Both the position numbers and the translations under genes were made by a program. The notes beneath the pieces were generated by a model. That model saw only the letters and a program-made list of their open reading frames with translations. It had not been told where the DNA came from and made no database searches. A stretch of DNA of 64,000 nucleotides from a virus, in IMG/VR virus record IMGVR_UViG_3300027313_000002, positions 1-64,000 of that record. One strand, 5' to 3'. Positions 55,937 through 63,842 of the stretch are shown piece by piece (the stretch's first letter is position 1; each line of letters begins with the position of its first letter).

Positions 55937-56667
55937 GTCAGGATTCCCTCGCGCTCTAGTACGGCGACCGCCCGCTGGTAGACCCCGGCAGCCTCATCCT
56001 CGGTGAGGAAGGTCCCGAGGTGAATACGCGCGACCCAGCCGGTGCGCCCCTCCCCGTAGCGCAGGTCCTTGATCTTGCTCACGCCCTTGGAACGGCCATC
56101 CCGCCGATCCTTATTGCGGTTCTGCTGTGAGTACGTCGCCCAGCGCACCTTGCCTGGCTCGTAATTGCCGTTTCCGTCCCGGCGGTCAAGGCTCCAGCCA
56201 CGCCCGGGATGCGGCCCTATTTCCGTCTCGACATCCTCGATGAACTGGCGCAGGTCGTGCCAGCGGTCACAGACCTCGATCCCCCGGCCACCGTAGTGCT
56301 CCCACCGGACATTATCCGGGTTCTCGCACCGGCTCAACATGTTGTGCCAGACCGCGTAGAGGGGATGCCCGGATAGCCCGTAGCCTGGCTGCTTAGCGAC
56401 CCAGGCTGCCTTGGCAACCTTGATGGTCTCCCGGCCGATGCGCGCAGACTGCTCCCGCCGCGCGCAGCCACAGGACGTGGTGTTGATCCGGCCTCTGCGC
56501 TCCACCAGAGACAGCAGCGCGGCCTCGTAGTTGCTGCCGCAGTCACAGCGGAGCAAGGCCCCGCGCTTGCCGCCTGTGACCCTGATCTGAGGGTCCAGCA
56601 CCACACCGCGGCCAATACGCTGGCCGACTTCGAAGTTTAGGGTAGGAGGTCTTCCTGTCTTCGGCAT
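55933..56667 (-). CDS. HNH homing endonuclease (244 aa)
   Basis: MPKTGRPPTLNFEVGQRIGR. CDCGSNY and CGCARREQ form an N-terminal zinc knuckle. MLSRCENPDNVRWEHYGGRG, GWSLDRRDGNGNYEPGKVRW and ATYSQQNRNK make the HNH core of the large phage family. A C-terminal AP2-like part (WVARIHLGTFLTEDEAAGVY) follows. Lower GC than neighbours; between a SLOG gene and the connector gene. Confidence 0.85.
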   Translation of the reverse strand: MPKTGRPPTLNFEVGQRIGRGVVLDPQIRVTGGKRGALLRCDCGSNYEAALLSLVERRGRINTTSCGCARREQSARIGRETIKVAKAAWVAKQPGYGLSGHPLYAVWHNMLSRCENPDNVRWEHYGGRGIEVCDRWHDLRQFIEDVETEIGPHPGRGWSLDRRDGNGNYEPGKVRWATYSQQNRNKDRRDGRSKGVSKIKDLRYGEGRTGWVARIHLGTFLTEDEAAGVYQRAVAVLEREGILT

Positions 56668-56691
56668 AAAGACAGTGTAGCAGCCATTATG

Positions 56692-57273
56692 CTAGAGACC
56701 AGGATCGGAGGGGAAGATTTGCGCGTTGATGTCGAACATCTGCCAGTCGATCTGGTCCCGGTCGCTCGGCCCGGCCATCACCATCCGCTGCTCGCGCTTG
56801 TCCCACACGATGCCCACGCCGTCGTAGCGCTCGCTGTACCGCTCGAACCCCGTGATCTGCCCGTAGAAGACGCCGTTGGCCCGGGTCCGCCTGGCCAGGA
56901 ACCGGACGGCCAGGTCGAACATGTCGACCCCGGTGCGCTCAGCGGTGACTTCCAGCGCCTGGGCGTTGCGGGCCATCTCCTGGATGGGCTTGGAGTAGCT
57001 GTAGGACCCGACCGTCTCGCTCATCAGCGGGTTGGCGAGGACCTGCTGGTAGGGCCAGCGCAGGTACAGGTAGTCGGCCATGGCCATGATGCCGGAGTTG
57101 GCCAGGGTCTGGTCGTCCGGGTTCATCGCGCCGTAGTCAGCCACGCCCAGCTCGGTCAGCGTGGTGAACATGATGGTGGCCTGCAGCAGCGCGCTGTTCA
57201 CGTACGTGGTGTAGCTGACCTCGGCCCGGCCGGTGTACTCGGCCAGCTCGGCGAGGGTGGGCAGCGGCCACAT
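56692..57273 (-). CDS. Head-tail connector/adaptor-like protein (193 aa)
   Basis: MWPLPTLAELAEYTGRAEVS. Mostly helical (NSALLQATIMFTTLTELGVA, ARNAQALEVTAERTGVDMFD), consistent with the helical adaptor that binds the portal. Ends in QIFPSDPGL. Order (after capsid, before closure and neck) supports this. Confidence 0.6.
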   Translation of the reverse strand: MWPLPTLAELAEYTGRAEVSYTTYVNSALLQATIMFTTLTELGVADYGAMNPDDQTLANSGIMAMADYLYLRWPYQQVLANPLMSETVGSYSYSKPIQEMARNAQALEVTAERTGVDMFDLAVRFLARRTRANGVFYGQITGFERYSERYDGVGIVWDKREQRMVMAGPSDRDQIDWQMFDINAQIFPSDPGL

Positions 57274-57320
57274 ACCTGGTACATCGGCCGGGGAGGGCTG
57301 CGCGCAGCCCGGTTTCCGCC

Positions 57321-57440
57321 TCAGGGGGCCGGACTCGGGTCAGAGGCCACATAGCAGGGATCGGACTCCGTGATGCGGCCCTCGCCTTCAAGGCCCCGGA
57401 GGCGGGGGCGTAGAGCCACCCTCCCCGGTGAGGAGAACAT
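57321..57440 (-). CDS. Small late protein (39 aa)
   Basis: ATG 57440 gives MFSSPGRVALRPRLRGLEGE, then GRITESDPCYVASDPSPAP. The protein looks like natural coding sequence and fills the gap between the neighbours, but no ribosome site is evident. Confidence 0.4.
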   Translation of the reverse strand: MFSSPGRVALRPRLRGLEGEGRITESDPCYVASDPSPAP

Positions 57441-57446
57441 CGGCCA

Positions 57447-57692
57447 CTACGAGCGGGGCCACCATACGGTGCATGCCCGGCAGAGATGCTGAGCCCCGCC
57501 ATGGCCCGGCGCCAGGGCGCAGCTGTGCTCGCCGCGCGTCTCGGTGCACCGCCGGGTCACGGCCCGGCGCTGGGCTAGCGCGAACTCGATGTCGCGCAGC
57601 CCGTGCTCGGTGAGCCCGATCCGGTAGATCGCCGGATGCTCCCGCAGCTCCAGGGTCAGGTGGCCGCCGTGGTCGGTGACCTGGACGTCCAC
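57447..57692 (-). CDS. Hypothetical protein (81 aa)
   Basis: MDVQVTDHGGHLTLELREHP; helix then a Cys/His region (TETRGEHSCALAPGHGGAQH, LCRACTVWW) that may bind zinc. Start overlaps the upstream stop by one base. Unknown function. Confidence 0.6.
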   Translation of the reverse strand: MDVQVTDHGGHLTLELREHPAIYRIGLTEHGLRDIEFALAQRRAVTRRCTETRGEHSCALAPGHGGAQHLCRACTVWWPRS

Positions 57693-58030
57693 TACAGCAG
57701 CGTGCTGATGTCGACGGTGGCGCCGAGGCTGGCCGGGATGGGTACCCCGGTCACCGGGGGCGGCGCGGTGGCGTCCGGGACGGCCAGCCTGGTCGTGATG
57801 GTGTAGGTGAACGCCGGGCTCACCGAGTCAGTCGTCGGGATGACCAGCGGCGTCATCACCCCGGCGATCACCTCGCCGGTCGCCGAGCCCTCCAGCAGCG
57901 TGGCCGCGGCCGGGTCGCTGACCGGGCCGGACGGGGTGAAGACGAAGAACCCGTTCAGTGGCTCGCCACCCATGTCCAGCACGTGCTGGCCGGTGACGGT
58001 GATGGTGGTGATGCCGGCCGGGAGGCTCAC
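57692..58030 (-). CDS. Beta-rich late protein (112 aa)
   Basis: GTG 58030, GTGA overlap. MSLPAGITTITVTGQHVLDM, FFVFTPSGPVSDPAAATLLE, SPAFTYTITTRLAVPDATAP: the repeat of beta strands with hydroxyl residues looks like an Ig-like or minor decoration module. Unknown family. Confidence 0.6.
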   Translation of the reverse strand: MSLPAGITTITVTGQHVLDMGGEPLNGFFVFTPSGPVSDPAAATLLEGSATGEVIAGVMTPLVIPTTDSVSPAFTYTITTRLAVPDATAPPPVTGVPIPASLGATVDISTLL

Positions 58031-58716
58031 CGGAACGCCGGGGCGGGCACGCCGCGGGCCCGCCTCGCCTCCGCCGCGTCGGCCTGCCGCAGCGCCTCCT
58101 CGCCCGGCCCGGCGATGGTCACCGGGTTGCCGGCGTGGTCGGTGCCGGACAGCTGCTGGAAGCCGCCCTGCTCCTCGGTGTAGGAGCGGCGCCCTGGCCA
58201 CGGCCCGTGCTCGAAGAACTGCCGGCCCCACCGCTCGGCCTGCTGCGCCCGGTTCAGCAGGATCCAGCCCCGGGCCTCCTCCCAGCGCGGGTGATCCGGG
58301 CCGATCTCCAGCTCCTGGCCGCGGTACCACACCTGGCCGAACGCGGTCAGCCCGTCGTCGATGAAGTGGATGAGCACGGCCCTGCCCTCGGTCGGCTGCC
58401 AGGCCTGCGGCTGGGCCTCGAAGCGGGCCGTCTCGGCGACCGCGGCGGCATGCGCCTTATCCCGCTCGGCCAGCTCCTCCGGGCTCAGCTGCGCCGCGGG
58501 CCGCGGCCGGACCCCCTCGGCCCGGACCGCGTCCGGGGCCTGCGCGGTCATGTCCAGGCCGCAGCTCGCGCAGAACCGGGCCCCGGTCACGTTCTGGTGG
58601 CCCAGCGCGCACACCGGGCCGGGCAGGCCCGGCTCTTCCGCCGGGCCGTCCGGCACCAGCTGCCCGGCCGCGGCGGCCGGGTCGACGATAACCTGCTTTC
58701 CGCTCAGTCCTGCCAC
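58027..58716 (-). CDS. Zinc-ribbon late protein (229 aa)
   Basis: GTG 58716 (MAGLSGKQVIVDPAAAAGQL). CALGHQNVTGARFCASCGLD at about 33-52 is a zinc-ribbon pattern. The rest is helical, with a conserved-looking FIDDGLTAFGQVWYRGQELE to GWILLNRAQQAERWGRQFFE. Such proteins occur next to capsid genes of actinophages, with no known role. Confidence 0.6.
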   Translation of the reverse strand: MAGLSGKQVIVDPAAAAGQLVPDGPAEEPGLPGPVCALGHQNVTGARFCASCGLDMTAQAPDAVRAEGVRPRPAAQLSPEELAERDKAHAAAVAETARFEAQPQAWQPTEGRAVLIHFIDDGLTAFGQVWYRGQELEIGPDHPRWEEARGWILLNRAQQAERWGRQFFEHGPWPGRRSYTEEQGGFQQLSGTDHAGNPVTIAGPGEEALRQADAAEARRARGVPAPAFR

Positions 58717-58735
58717 GCCCGGGGAATCGGCCGCC

Positions 58736-59479
58736 CTACACCACGATGTCCACGTCCCCGGCAGCGACCTCATGCCAGCGCTGCGGCGGGTAGTCCTCCT
58801 GATAGCAGCTGCTGCGGGTCGACGGGTACATGTGCGCGGACAGCTCGGAGCGGTACAGCGCGCTGACCTCGCCGATGTGCAGCGCACGGGACCGCAGCGG
58901 GAACAGGCACCGCACGCCCGCCTCGCCGAGCCGGATGCGCAGCTGGGCGTCCCAGCCGAGCGCGTTGCCCTCCGGCACCCCCCAGCCGGGCTCGATGAAC
59001 TCCTCCCAGCAGACCTTCCAGGTGCCCCAGGTCAGCGGGCTGAACCACGGCAGCCGCACGACGGCACCCGCCCGGGCATCCCGGCTGGACAGCACGTGCG
59101 CGCAGGCGATCATGATGTCCGGGTCCGCCGCATAGGTCGCCGCAGCCCAGCTGAAGTACTCCAGCACGTCGGCGGACACCACGACGTCCTCCTCGGCCAG
59201 CACCGCGAACGGGGCGCTGCTGCGGAAGGCGAGATCCAGGGCCCGGCGCGTGTTGGCCACCACGCCGAGGCGCTCGCGGTTGACCGAGCAGTGCGCGTGC
59301 CGGAAGGACCGCTCCGCCCAGGCCTCGAAGTCCGCCACCGGGAACGACGGGTCCGGCTCGATGCAGAACAGCAGGTAGGCGTCGTCTGCACCGCGGACCC
59401 GGGCCCAGGACTCCAGGGCCGCGCGCAGGTAGTCCTGCCGTTGCCCGCTGACCGTGAACGCGACAGTGACGGCTAGCAG
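58736..59479 (-). CDS. GT-A glycosyltransferase, GNT-I-like (about 247 aa)
   Basis: Coding sequence extends upstream of ATG/GTG 59338: AVTVAFTVSGQRQDYLRAAL, then YLLFCIEPDPSFPVADFEAW is the natural N-terminal strand-loop, so I use CTG 59479. PFAVLAEEDVVVSADVLEYF holds the acidic metal site (EED). LPWFSPLTWGTWKVCWEEFI and NALGWDAQLRIRLGEAGV match the acceptor region of GT13-type enzymes. Directly downstream of the capsid gene, which suggests it glycosylates the capsid or tail. Confidence 0.7.
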   Translation of the reverse strand: MLAVTVAFTVSGQRQDYLRAALESWARVRGADDAYLLFCIEPDPSFPVADFEAWAERSFRHAHCSVNRERLGVVANTRRALDLAFRSSAPFAVLAEEDVVVSADVLEYFSWAAATYAADPDIMIACAHVLSSRDARAGAVVRLPWFSPLTWGTWKVCWEEFIEPGWGVPEGNALGWDAQLRIRLGEAGVRCLFPLRSRALHIGEVSALYRSELSAHMYPSTRSSCYQEDYPPQRWHEVAAGDVDIVV

Positions 59480-59494
59480 AGCGATGCCGCCAGG

Positions 59495-60700
59495 CTAGTC
59501 GATGGTGCCGCCGCCCGGGGCGTTGCCCACCGCGCCAGCCCAGTACCCGGCCGGGGCCGCGGTCGCTCCGGTGCCGATGATGCCGGTGGCCACGAGCATC
59601 TGCTCAGGCCTGGTCACAATAGGCAGAAGATGCCATTCCAGAAGGTACTGCCTGGCCGACGGATCTTTTTCCTTCCAGGTTTTCGCGTACTTTCCAGTAA
59701 ATCCATCGGGCGCTTCATCATCGGCGGTCGGGCCGATTAGCAGCTCGATAGGCCGCTGGTCGGTGTAGTTGCCCAAATACATCTGTCCATCGGGGACAAA
59801 AAAGCTGATATTGCCGAGGTCCGACTCGAAGACCTGCTCCACTGTGTTCCATACGAGCCCCATAAAGCCGGACATTATGCCCGTGCTATAAAACTCGTCC
59901 TTCATACGATCTGAGAGCATGGTCGCCGGGATATTGACCGTGGCGCCGGAGGTAGCCTGGGTCCAGGCTTCCATGAGGGCCGCCATTGTCACCGAGGTCG
60001 CGAATACTTCCTTGGCCGGGACGCGCCCGTGGATTTGCACGACCCGCTTCCAGGAGCGGACGTCCTCCAGGATGGACACCGGGTTGGCGTACGTTATCGT
60101 ACCGGTCCCGGCGTTCAGCCGCGTGCCCGCCTGGCCCAGCGTGAGCGGGTTGCTCGGCGAGCCGGTGCCCGTGCCGCCGGTCGTGTAGTAGACCAGCGAG
60201 GGGTTGTTGACCCACGGCGTGGCCGGGGTGACGAAATGCGAGGCGGGGAACTTGTAGTCCACGACCGCCTGGATGTCCGCGTAGTTGTAATTGATACCGC
60301 CGCCGAGGGCCTGCCAGCAGCTCCATTCCGCAAAATTGTCGAACCTCATATTGAGGTCATTGATCTCGCGGAGGACTGCCTGCTCGGCGTTTACCCGCGC
60401 GATTTCCCCGGGCACCCGGAGCCAGTGAAGGGTGGTCGGCTCGAACACTTTCTTCTCGCGAAGATAAATGAATGCAGCCGACTCTTGCGAGCGGCCGAGA
60501 CGGGAAATTATGTGCGCTTCCGAATTGGGGACGTTAGGCTTAGCGACCGCACGCGAGCCCTTTACCACATCCCATGTCGCGGACGGGAAAGGCCAGGGAG
60601 TCTGATCCAGCCTGTTCATGAGCACGAGCGTTTCCGGCGTGACGAACTTCTCCACGACTCCGCGCAGGACCACGGGCTCAAGGAGGCTGATGTCTGGCAT
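59495..60700 (-). CDS. Major capsid protein, phage capsid E-like (401 aa)
   Basis: ATG 60700 after AAGGGAG (MPDISLLEPVVLRGVVEKFV). The N-terminal arm (LMNRLDQTPWPFPSATWDVV, KGSRAVAKPNVPNSEAHIIS), RVPGEIARVNAEQAVLREIN and the C-terminal TGKYAKTWKEKDPSARQYLL, EWHLLPIVTRPEQM fit the capsid protein E type of HK97-fold coats. Lower GC in patches than flanking genes. Separated from the upstream cargo cassette by the terminator at 60842. Confidence 0.8.
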   Translation of the reverse strand: MPDISLLEPVVLRGVVEKFVTPETLVLMNRLDQTPWPFPSATWDVVKGSRAVAKPNVPNSEAHIISRLGRSQESAAFIYLREKKVFEPTTLHWLRVPGEIARVNAEQAVLREINDLNMRFDNFAEWSCWQALGGGINYNYADIQAVVDYKFPASHFVTPATPWVNNPSLVYYTTGGTGTGSPSNPLTLGQAGTRLNAGTGTITYANPVSILEDVRSWKRVVQIHGRVPAKEVFATSVTMAALMEAWTQATSGATVNIPATMLSDRMKDEFYSTGIMSGFMGLVWNTVEQVFESDLGNISFFVPDGQMYLGNYTDQRPIELLIGPTADDEAPDGFTGKYAKTWKEKDPSARQYLLEWHLLPIVTRPEQMLVATGIIGTGATAAPAGYWAGAVGNAPGGGTID

Positions 60701-60841
60701 TTGCCGGCTCCCTTTCAGGTGCTTTCCGCTACGGAGGCAGCGGCACCTGCCCGGTGCCCGGCCTGCGCCGCCCCCCCGGGGGAGCCACCTGGCTGGCCTG
60801 GCCGCATGATCGCGGTTACCCGGTCTTATCGACCCGGGCAC

Positions 60842-60878
60842 GCGAGAGCCCCCGGCGCTGCGACGCCGGGGGTCTCGC
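60842..60878 (-). terminator. Terminator between peroxidase and capsid genes
   Basis: A 15-bp stem with one G-T pair (GCGAGAGCCCCCGGCG / CGCCGGGGGTCTCGC, 60842-60878) lies 29 bp after the peroxidase stop. It isolates the cargo cassette from the capsid gene. The following 140 bp (60701-60841) must carry the capsid mRNA start, though I see no clear promoter. Confidence 0.75.
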
Positions 60879-60906
60879 GCGGACAAGTGCCGCGGCCGGG
60901 ATGCGA

Positions 60907-62643
60907 TCAGGACTGCGGGCCGGCGTTCTGGCCGAGGGCAGGGGCCGGGCTGCTGCCGGACGGGACCACCCCGGCGAACCTCAGCAGGTCCGCCAGGCCG
61001 AACGACCCGTCCGCCGCGGCAATCGGCGCCGCTGGCTTGAAGTTGCTGGCGATGGCACCGCCCTTGTCGACCTGGAGAAGGCGCAGCAGCACATCAGTGC
61101 AGATCCTGGCCCCCACGGGGCCGAGCATCGCCTGGGTGTTGTTGCCGGCCGTGCCGGTGCCGTCGAAATTGTCCACCGTGGTGACGCCCTGGTTCTGCAG
61201 GAACGCCTCGTAGCCGACGTAGAACAGCAGCGGCGTGCCGTCCTCGAAGCCGGGGATGACGGTCGGGTCGATCGCCGTGCCGGGCGCAATTGGGGTCAGC
61301 CCGTAGGCCCTGGCCACGTCCTGCCCGGAGGGCATCTGGTAGAAGAACGCGCGGATGAAGTCGCGGAACATCAGCGAGTTGGACCCGGACGGCTGCGCGC
61401 CGCTCGGGCCGCCGATCGGCAGGCCCGCCCCGGTGCCGAGCAGCGCCGCGCCGGGCGGCTGGCCGAACAGCGACTGCGCGACCATGTGCAGGCCATCGGC
61501 GCCGGGCTGCTTGAGGACCTGGAGCGCCAGGCCGGGCACCGAGGGGTCATACAGCGCCTCGTGCCACTGCCGCCAGTCAATCTGGTGGTCGAGCGTCAGC
61601 GGATACCCGCCGTGCAGGTCACCCGCGGACTTGTTCGGCACGCCGCCTCCTCCGGCCGTGCCGGTGGCCCCGGCCACGCCCGTGAACAGGTTGTTCCGGC
61701 TGTCGGAGTTCGGGGAGATCACCGGGTTGGGCGCGTAGGCGTTCCTGACCAAGAAGTGACCGAACCTGTACGCGCCGACCGAGAACTCGATCGGCATGAC
61801 GGGCTTGGTCACGTCGGCGCCGGGGTCGTAGACCCGGCCTTTGCCGTCCAGCATGTCGGTGATGGTCTGCTGGCCGAAGAATGTCGGCATCAGGTCATGC
61901 AGGATGAGCCACTGCCAGTAGTGGATGACTGTCTTCTGGGCCTTGGCGAAGTGCTTGATCTTGAGCTGGTCGACCACGGCGTTATGGAACAGCAGCAACG
62001 AGACATGCAATTGCGAGATGATCTCGTTCTCGTCGTCGCGGGTCTCGACCACGATCGCCGAGCCGTCCGCGCGGCGGGGGAGGTCGACGACGCCGTTGAC
62101 GTTGGGGCCGACGATGAAGTGCAGCTTGTCGGCCTGGTACAGCTCGGGCGACACGCTCGGGCCGCCGCCGTAGATCATGGACAAGTCGACCTTCTTGGTC
62201 TCGTAGTCCAGGACCGGGTTGCCGTCCGGATCTAGCAGCGGGTCACGCGCCGACTTGGCCTTGAAGGAGAACGCGGCGGTGGGCTGCGGCTGCACGTCCA
62301 GGGTCACGTCGTGGTCGAGGATCTGGAGGGCGTAGGTGCGGGCGGCACCGAACGTGGTGTCAAACTTGCCGCCGGGCTGGAGCATGGCATCCGCCAGCGC
62401 GGCCAGCGCGGTGGCCGGGTCGCCGTTCGGGACGAACCCGGTCAGCTTGGGGAACATCCGGCCGAACATGGCGCCGGACGGGTCCTGGCCGGGCACCGAG
62501 ACGGCCCGGGTCGGGTCGAGCGCCATTGAAGCGGACGCCGGGCTGGCCAGCGCCCGGCCGCCGCCCTTCAGCAAGACGACGGCAGCGGGCGCGCCCACCA
62601 GGCCCAGGCGCAGCAGGGTGCGGCGGGACATATCAGCGGTCAT
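60907..62643 (-). CDS. Tat-exported animal-type heme peroxidase (578 aa)
   Basis: ATG 62643 with GAGAGGA upstream. The Tat signal SRRTLLRLGLVGAPAAVVLL marks export of a folded protein. Catalytic blocks of the peroxidase-cyclooxygenase superfamily are complete: distal ILDHDVTLDV (His near 113), VETRDDENEIISQLHVSLLL (Arg/Glu near 201-204) and proximal GAYRFGHFLVRNAY (His near 296). These enzymes oxidise halides or organic substrates with peroxide. It lies between head decoration and capsid genes with its own terminator, so it is cargo rather than a virion part. Host-surface defence or competitor killing is inference. Confidence 0.85.
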   Translation of the reverse strand: MTADMSRRTLLRLGLVGAPAAVVLLKGGGRALASPASASMALDPTRAVSVPGQDPSGAMFGRMFPKLTGFVPNGDPATALAALADAMLQPGGKFDTTFGAARTYALQILDHDVTLDVQPQPTAAFSFKAKSARDPLLDPDGNPVLDYETKKVDLSMIYGGGPSVSPELYQADKLHFIVGPNVNGVVDLPRRADGSAIVVETRDDENEIISQLHVSLLLFHNAVVDQLKIKHFAKAQKTVIHYWQWLILHDLMPTFFGQQTITDMLDGKGRVYDPGADVTKPVMPIEFSVGAYRFGHFLVRNAYAPNPVISPNSDSRNNLFTGVAGATGTAGGGGVPNKSAGDLHGGYPLTLDHQIDWRQWHEALYDPSVPGLALQVLKQPGADGLHMVAQSLFGQPPGAALLGTGAGLPIGGPSGAQPSGSNSLMFRDFIRAFFYQMPSGQDVARAYGLTPIAPGTAIDPTVIPGFEDGTPLLFYVGYEAFLQNQGVTTVDNFDGTGTAGNNTQAMLGPVGARICTDVLLRLLQVDKGGAIASNFKPAAPIAAADGSFGLADLLRFAGVVPSGSSPAPALGQNAGPQS

Positions 62644-62684
62644 GAGCGGTTTCCTCTCAGGTGGCTTCCCCCTCACGAGCCGAA

Positions 62685-63095
62685 TCAGCTCAGGATGTAC
62701 ACGGACACGTGATTCCGGAGACTGACACAGATGATGGACGGCACGTGGATGACCACGGTCCGGTGCAGGACCACCGAGTAAGTGGACTCGGCGGTAGTCG
62801 CCAGCCGGCAGCCGGAAAACGGGCTCGCCGACGGCGGCGCAGTGGGGGCGGCCGGGGACGTCACCGCGGGCGTGCTGCTCGGGCTAACAGTCACGGTGGG
62901 CGTCGGGGTCACGGTTGCCGCCGGGGTCACGGTTGCCGCCGGGGTCACGGTCACGGTCACGGTGGGGGTCGGCGAACTGGTGTCGGCCGGGCCAGCCGCA
63001 TGAGTGCTGGCCGCCAGGGCGGTGCCGCCAATGGCCAGCGCGGCGACGATTGCGCCCAAGACCGCGGCGACACGGATCATCAGTGAACGGGGCAT
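62685..63095 (-). CDS. Secreted TVT-repeat protein (136 aa)
   Basis: ATG 63095. Signal peptide MPRSLMIRVAAVLGAIVAAL. Residues about 40-95 are Thr/Val/Pro repeats (TVTVTVTPAATVTPAATVTP) encoded by 18-bp tandem repeats. The C-terminal 40 residues have two Cys (SGCRLATTAES, SIICVSLRN) and a strongly beta end. It is likely exported with the peroxidase and could act as its surface partner. Function unknown. Confidence 0.65.
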   Translation of the reverse strand: MPRSLMIRVAAVLGAIVAALAIGGTALAASTHAAGPADTSSPTPTVTVTVTPAATVTPAATVTPTPTVTVSPSSTPAVTSPAAPTAPPSASPFSGCRLATTAESTYSVVLHRTVVIHVPSIICVSLRNHVSVYILS

Positions 63096-63147
63096 ACCTG
63101 CCCTATCGGGCCCAGCAGGCGCTACGCACAACAAACCTGAAAGTTAC

Positions 63148-63165
63148 TTCTGAATTGCTTCAGAA
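63148..63165. other. 18-bp palindrome at decoration-gene stop
   Basis: TTCTGAA-TTGC-TTCAGAA (plus strand), with 7-bp arms, includes the stop codon of the decoration gene. It is one of few AT-rich palindromes here. It could be a weak terminator or an operator for the cargo cassette that starts 50 bp further on. Confidence 0.5.
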
Positions 63166-63825
63166 CACGAACGCGTTCACCCCAGGCGCGGTGGCCGGGA
63201 GCTGGCCGTCCATCGGGCCGCCGGGGAACGGCGCCGGGCCCTGCGCGGCGACCGAACCGCCGTACGGCACGTACCGCGCGCCCAGCTGGGCCAGGATCTG
63301 GCCTGCCCCGGATCCGAGGCCGTTGCCGACCACGTTGGTGGTCTCGGTGCCAGACACGATGTTTCCGTTCAGGATGCCGCGGATGACCATGTTGCCGAGC
63401 GCGTCGTTGGCCACCTTGCCCGCCGGGCTGGCCGGGAACACGACCGTGCCGCCGGCCAGCGTAATACCGTCCGGGTTCACGCTGTTGGTGTTGGAGTTGT
63501 ACGCGGCCACCGAGGCCGCGCCCGGGCCGCCCGTGTCCCGCGCATCGCGCAGCACGCCCATGGCCACGCCCCGCCCGTCGGTGGCGGCGGCCTGGTAGGC
63601 GAAGTACTTGCCGCTGGCCGTGTGCCTGGCCACCACGCAGCCGGTGGGCAGCACGCCCTGGCCCGCGGCCAAGGTGACGCCCCGCTGGGTGTAGCCGGCC
63701 ATGGACAGGAGCAGCTCGGCGACCGCTTCGGCATGGAACTCGTCACCGTAGGGTGCGCCCTGCTCATGAGTCGGCTTCTGGTACTGGGCCGGGTAGTCGA
63801 ACTCCACGCTGTCGCTGGCTGGCAT
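63160..63825 (-). CDS. Head decoration protein, lambda gpD-like (221 aa)
   Basis: ATG 63825 after GGGGAGG. MPASDSVEFDYPAQYQKPTH; the RGVTLAAGQGVLPTGCVVAR, then HTASGKYFAYQAAATDGRGV and AMGVLRDARD pattern is that of HDPD/gpD proteins that cement the capsid. The C-terminal extension (APFPGGPMDGQLPATAPGVN) is longer than in lambda. The cargo cassette lies between this gene and the capsid gene. Confidence 0.75.
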   Translation of the reverse strand: MPASDSVEFDYPAQYQKPTHEQGAPYGDEFHAEAVAELLLSMAGYTQRGVTLAAGQGVLPTGCVVARHTASGKYFAYQAAATDGRGVAMGVLRDARDTGGPGAASVAAYNSNTNSVNPDGITLAGGTVVFPASPAGKVANDALGNMVIRGILNGNIVSGTETTNVVGNGLGSGAGQILAQLGARYVPYGGSVAAQGPAPFPGGPMDGQLPATAPGVNAFVF

Positions 63826-63842
63826 CTAGGTCGCCTCCCCGT

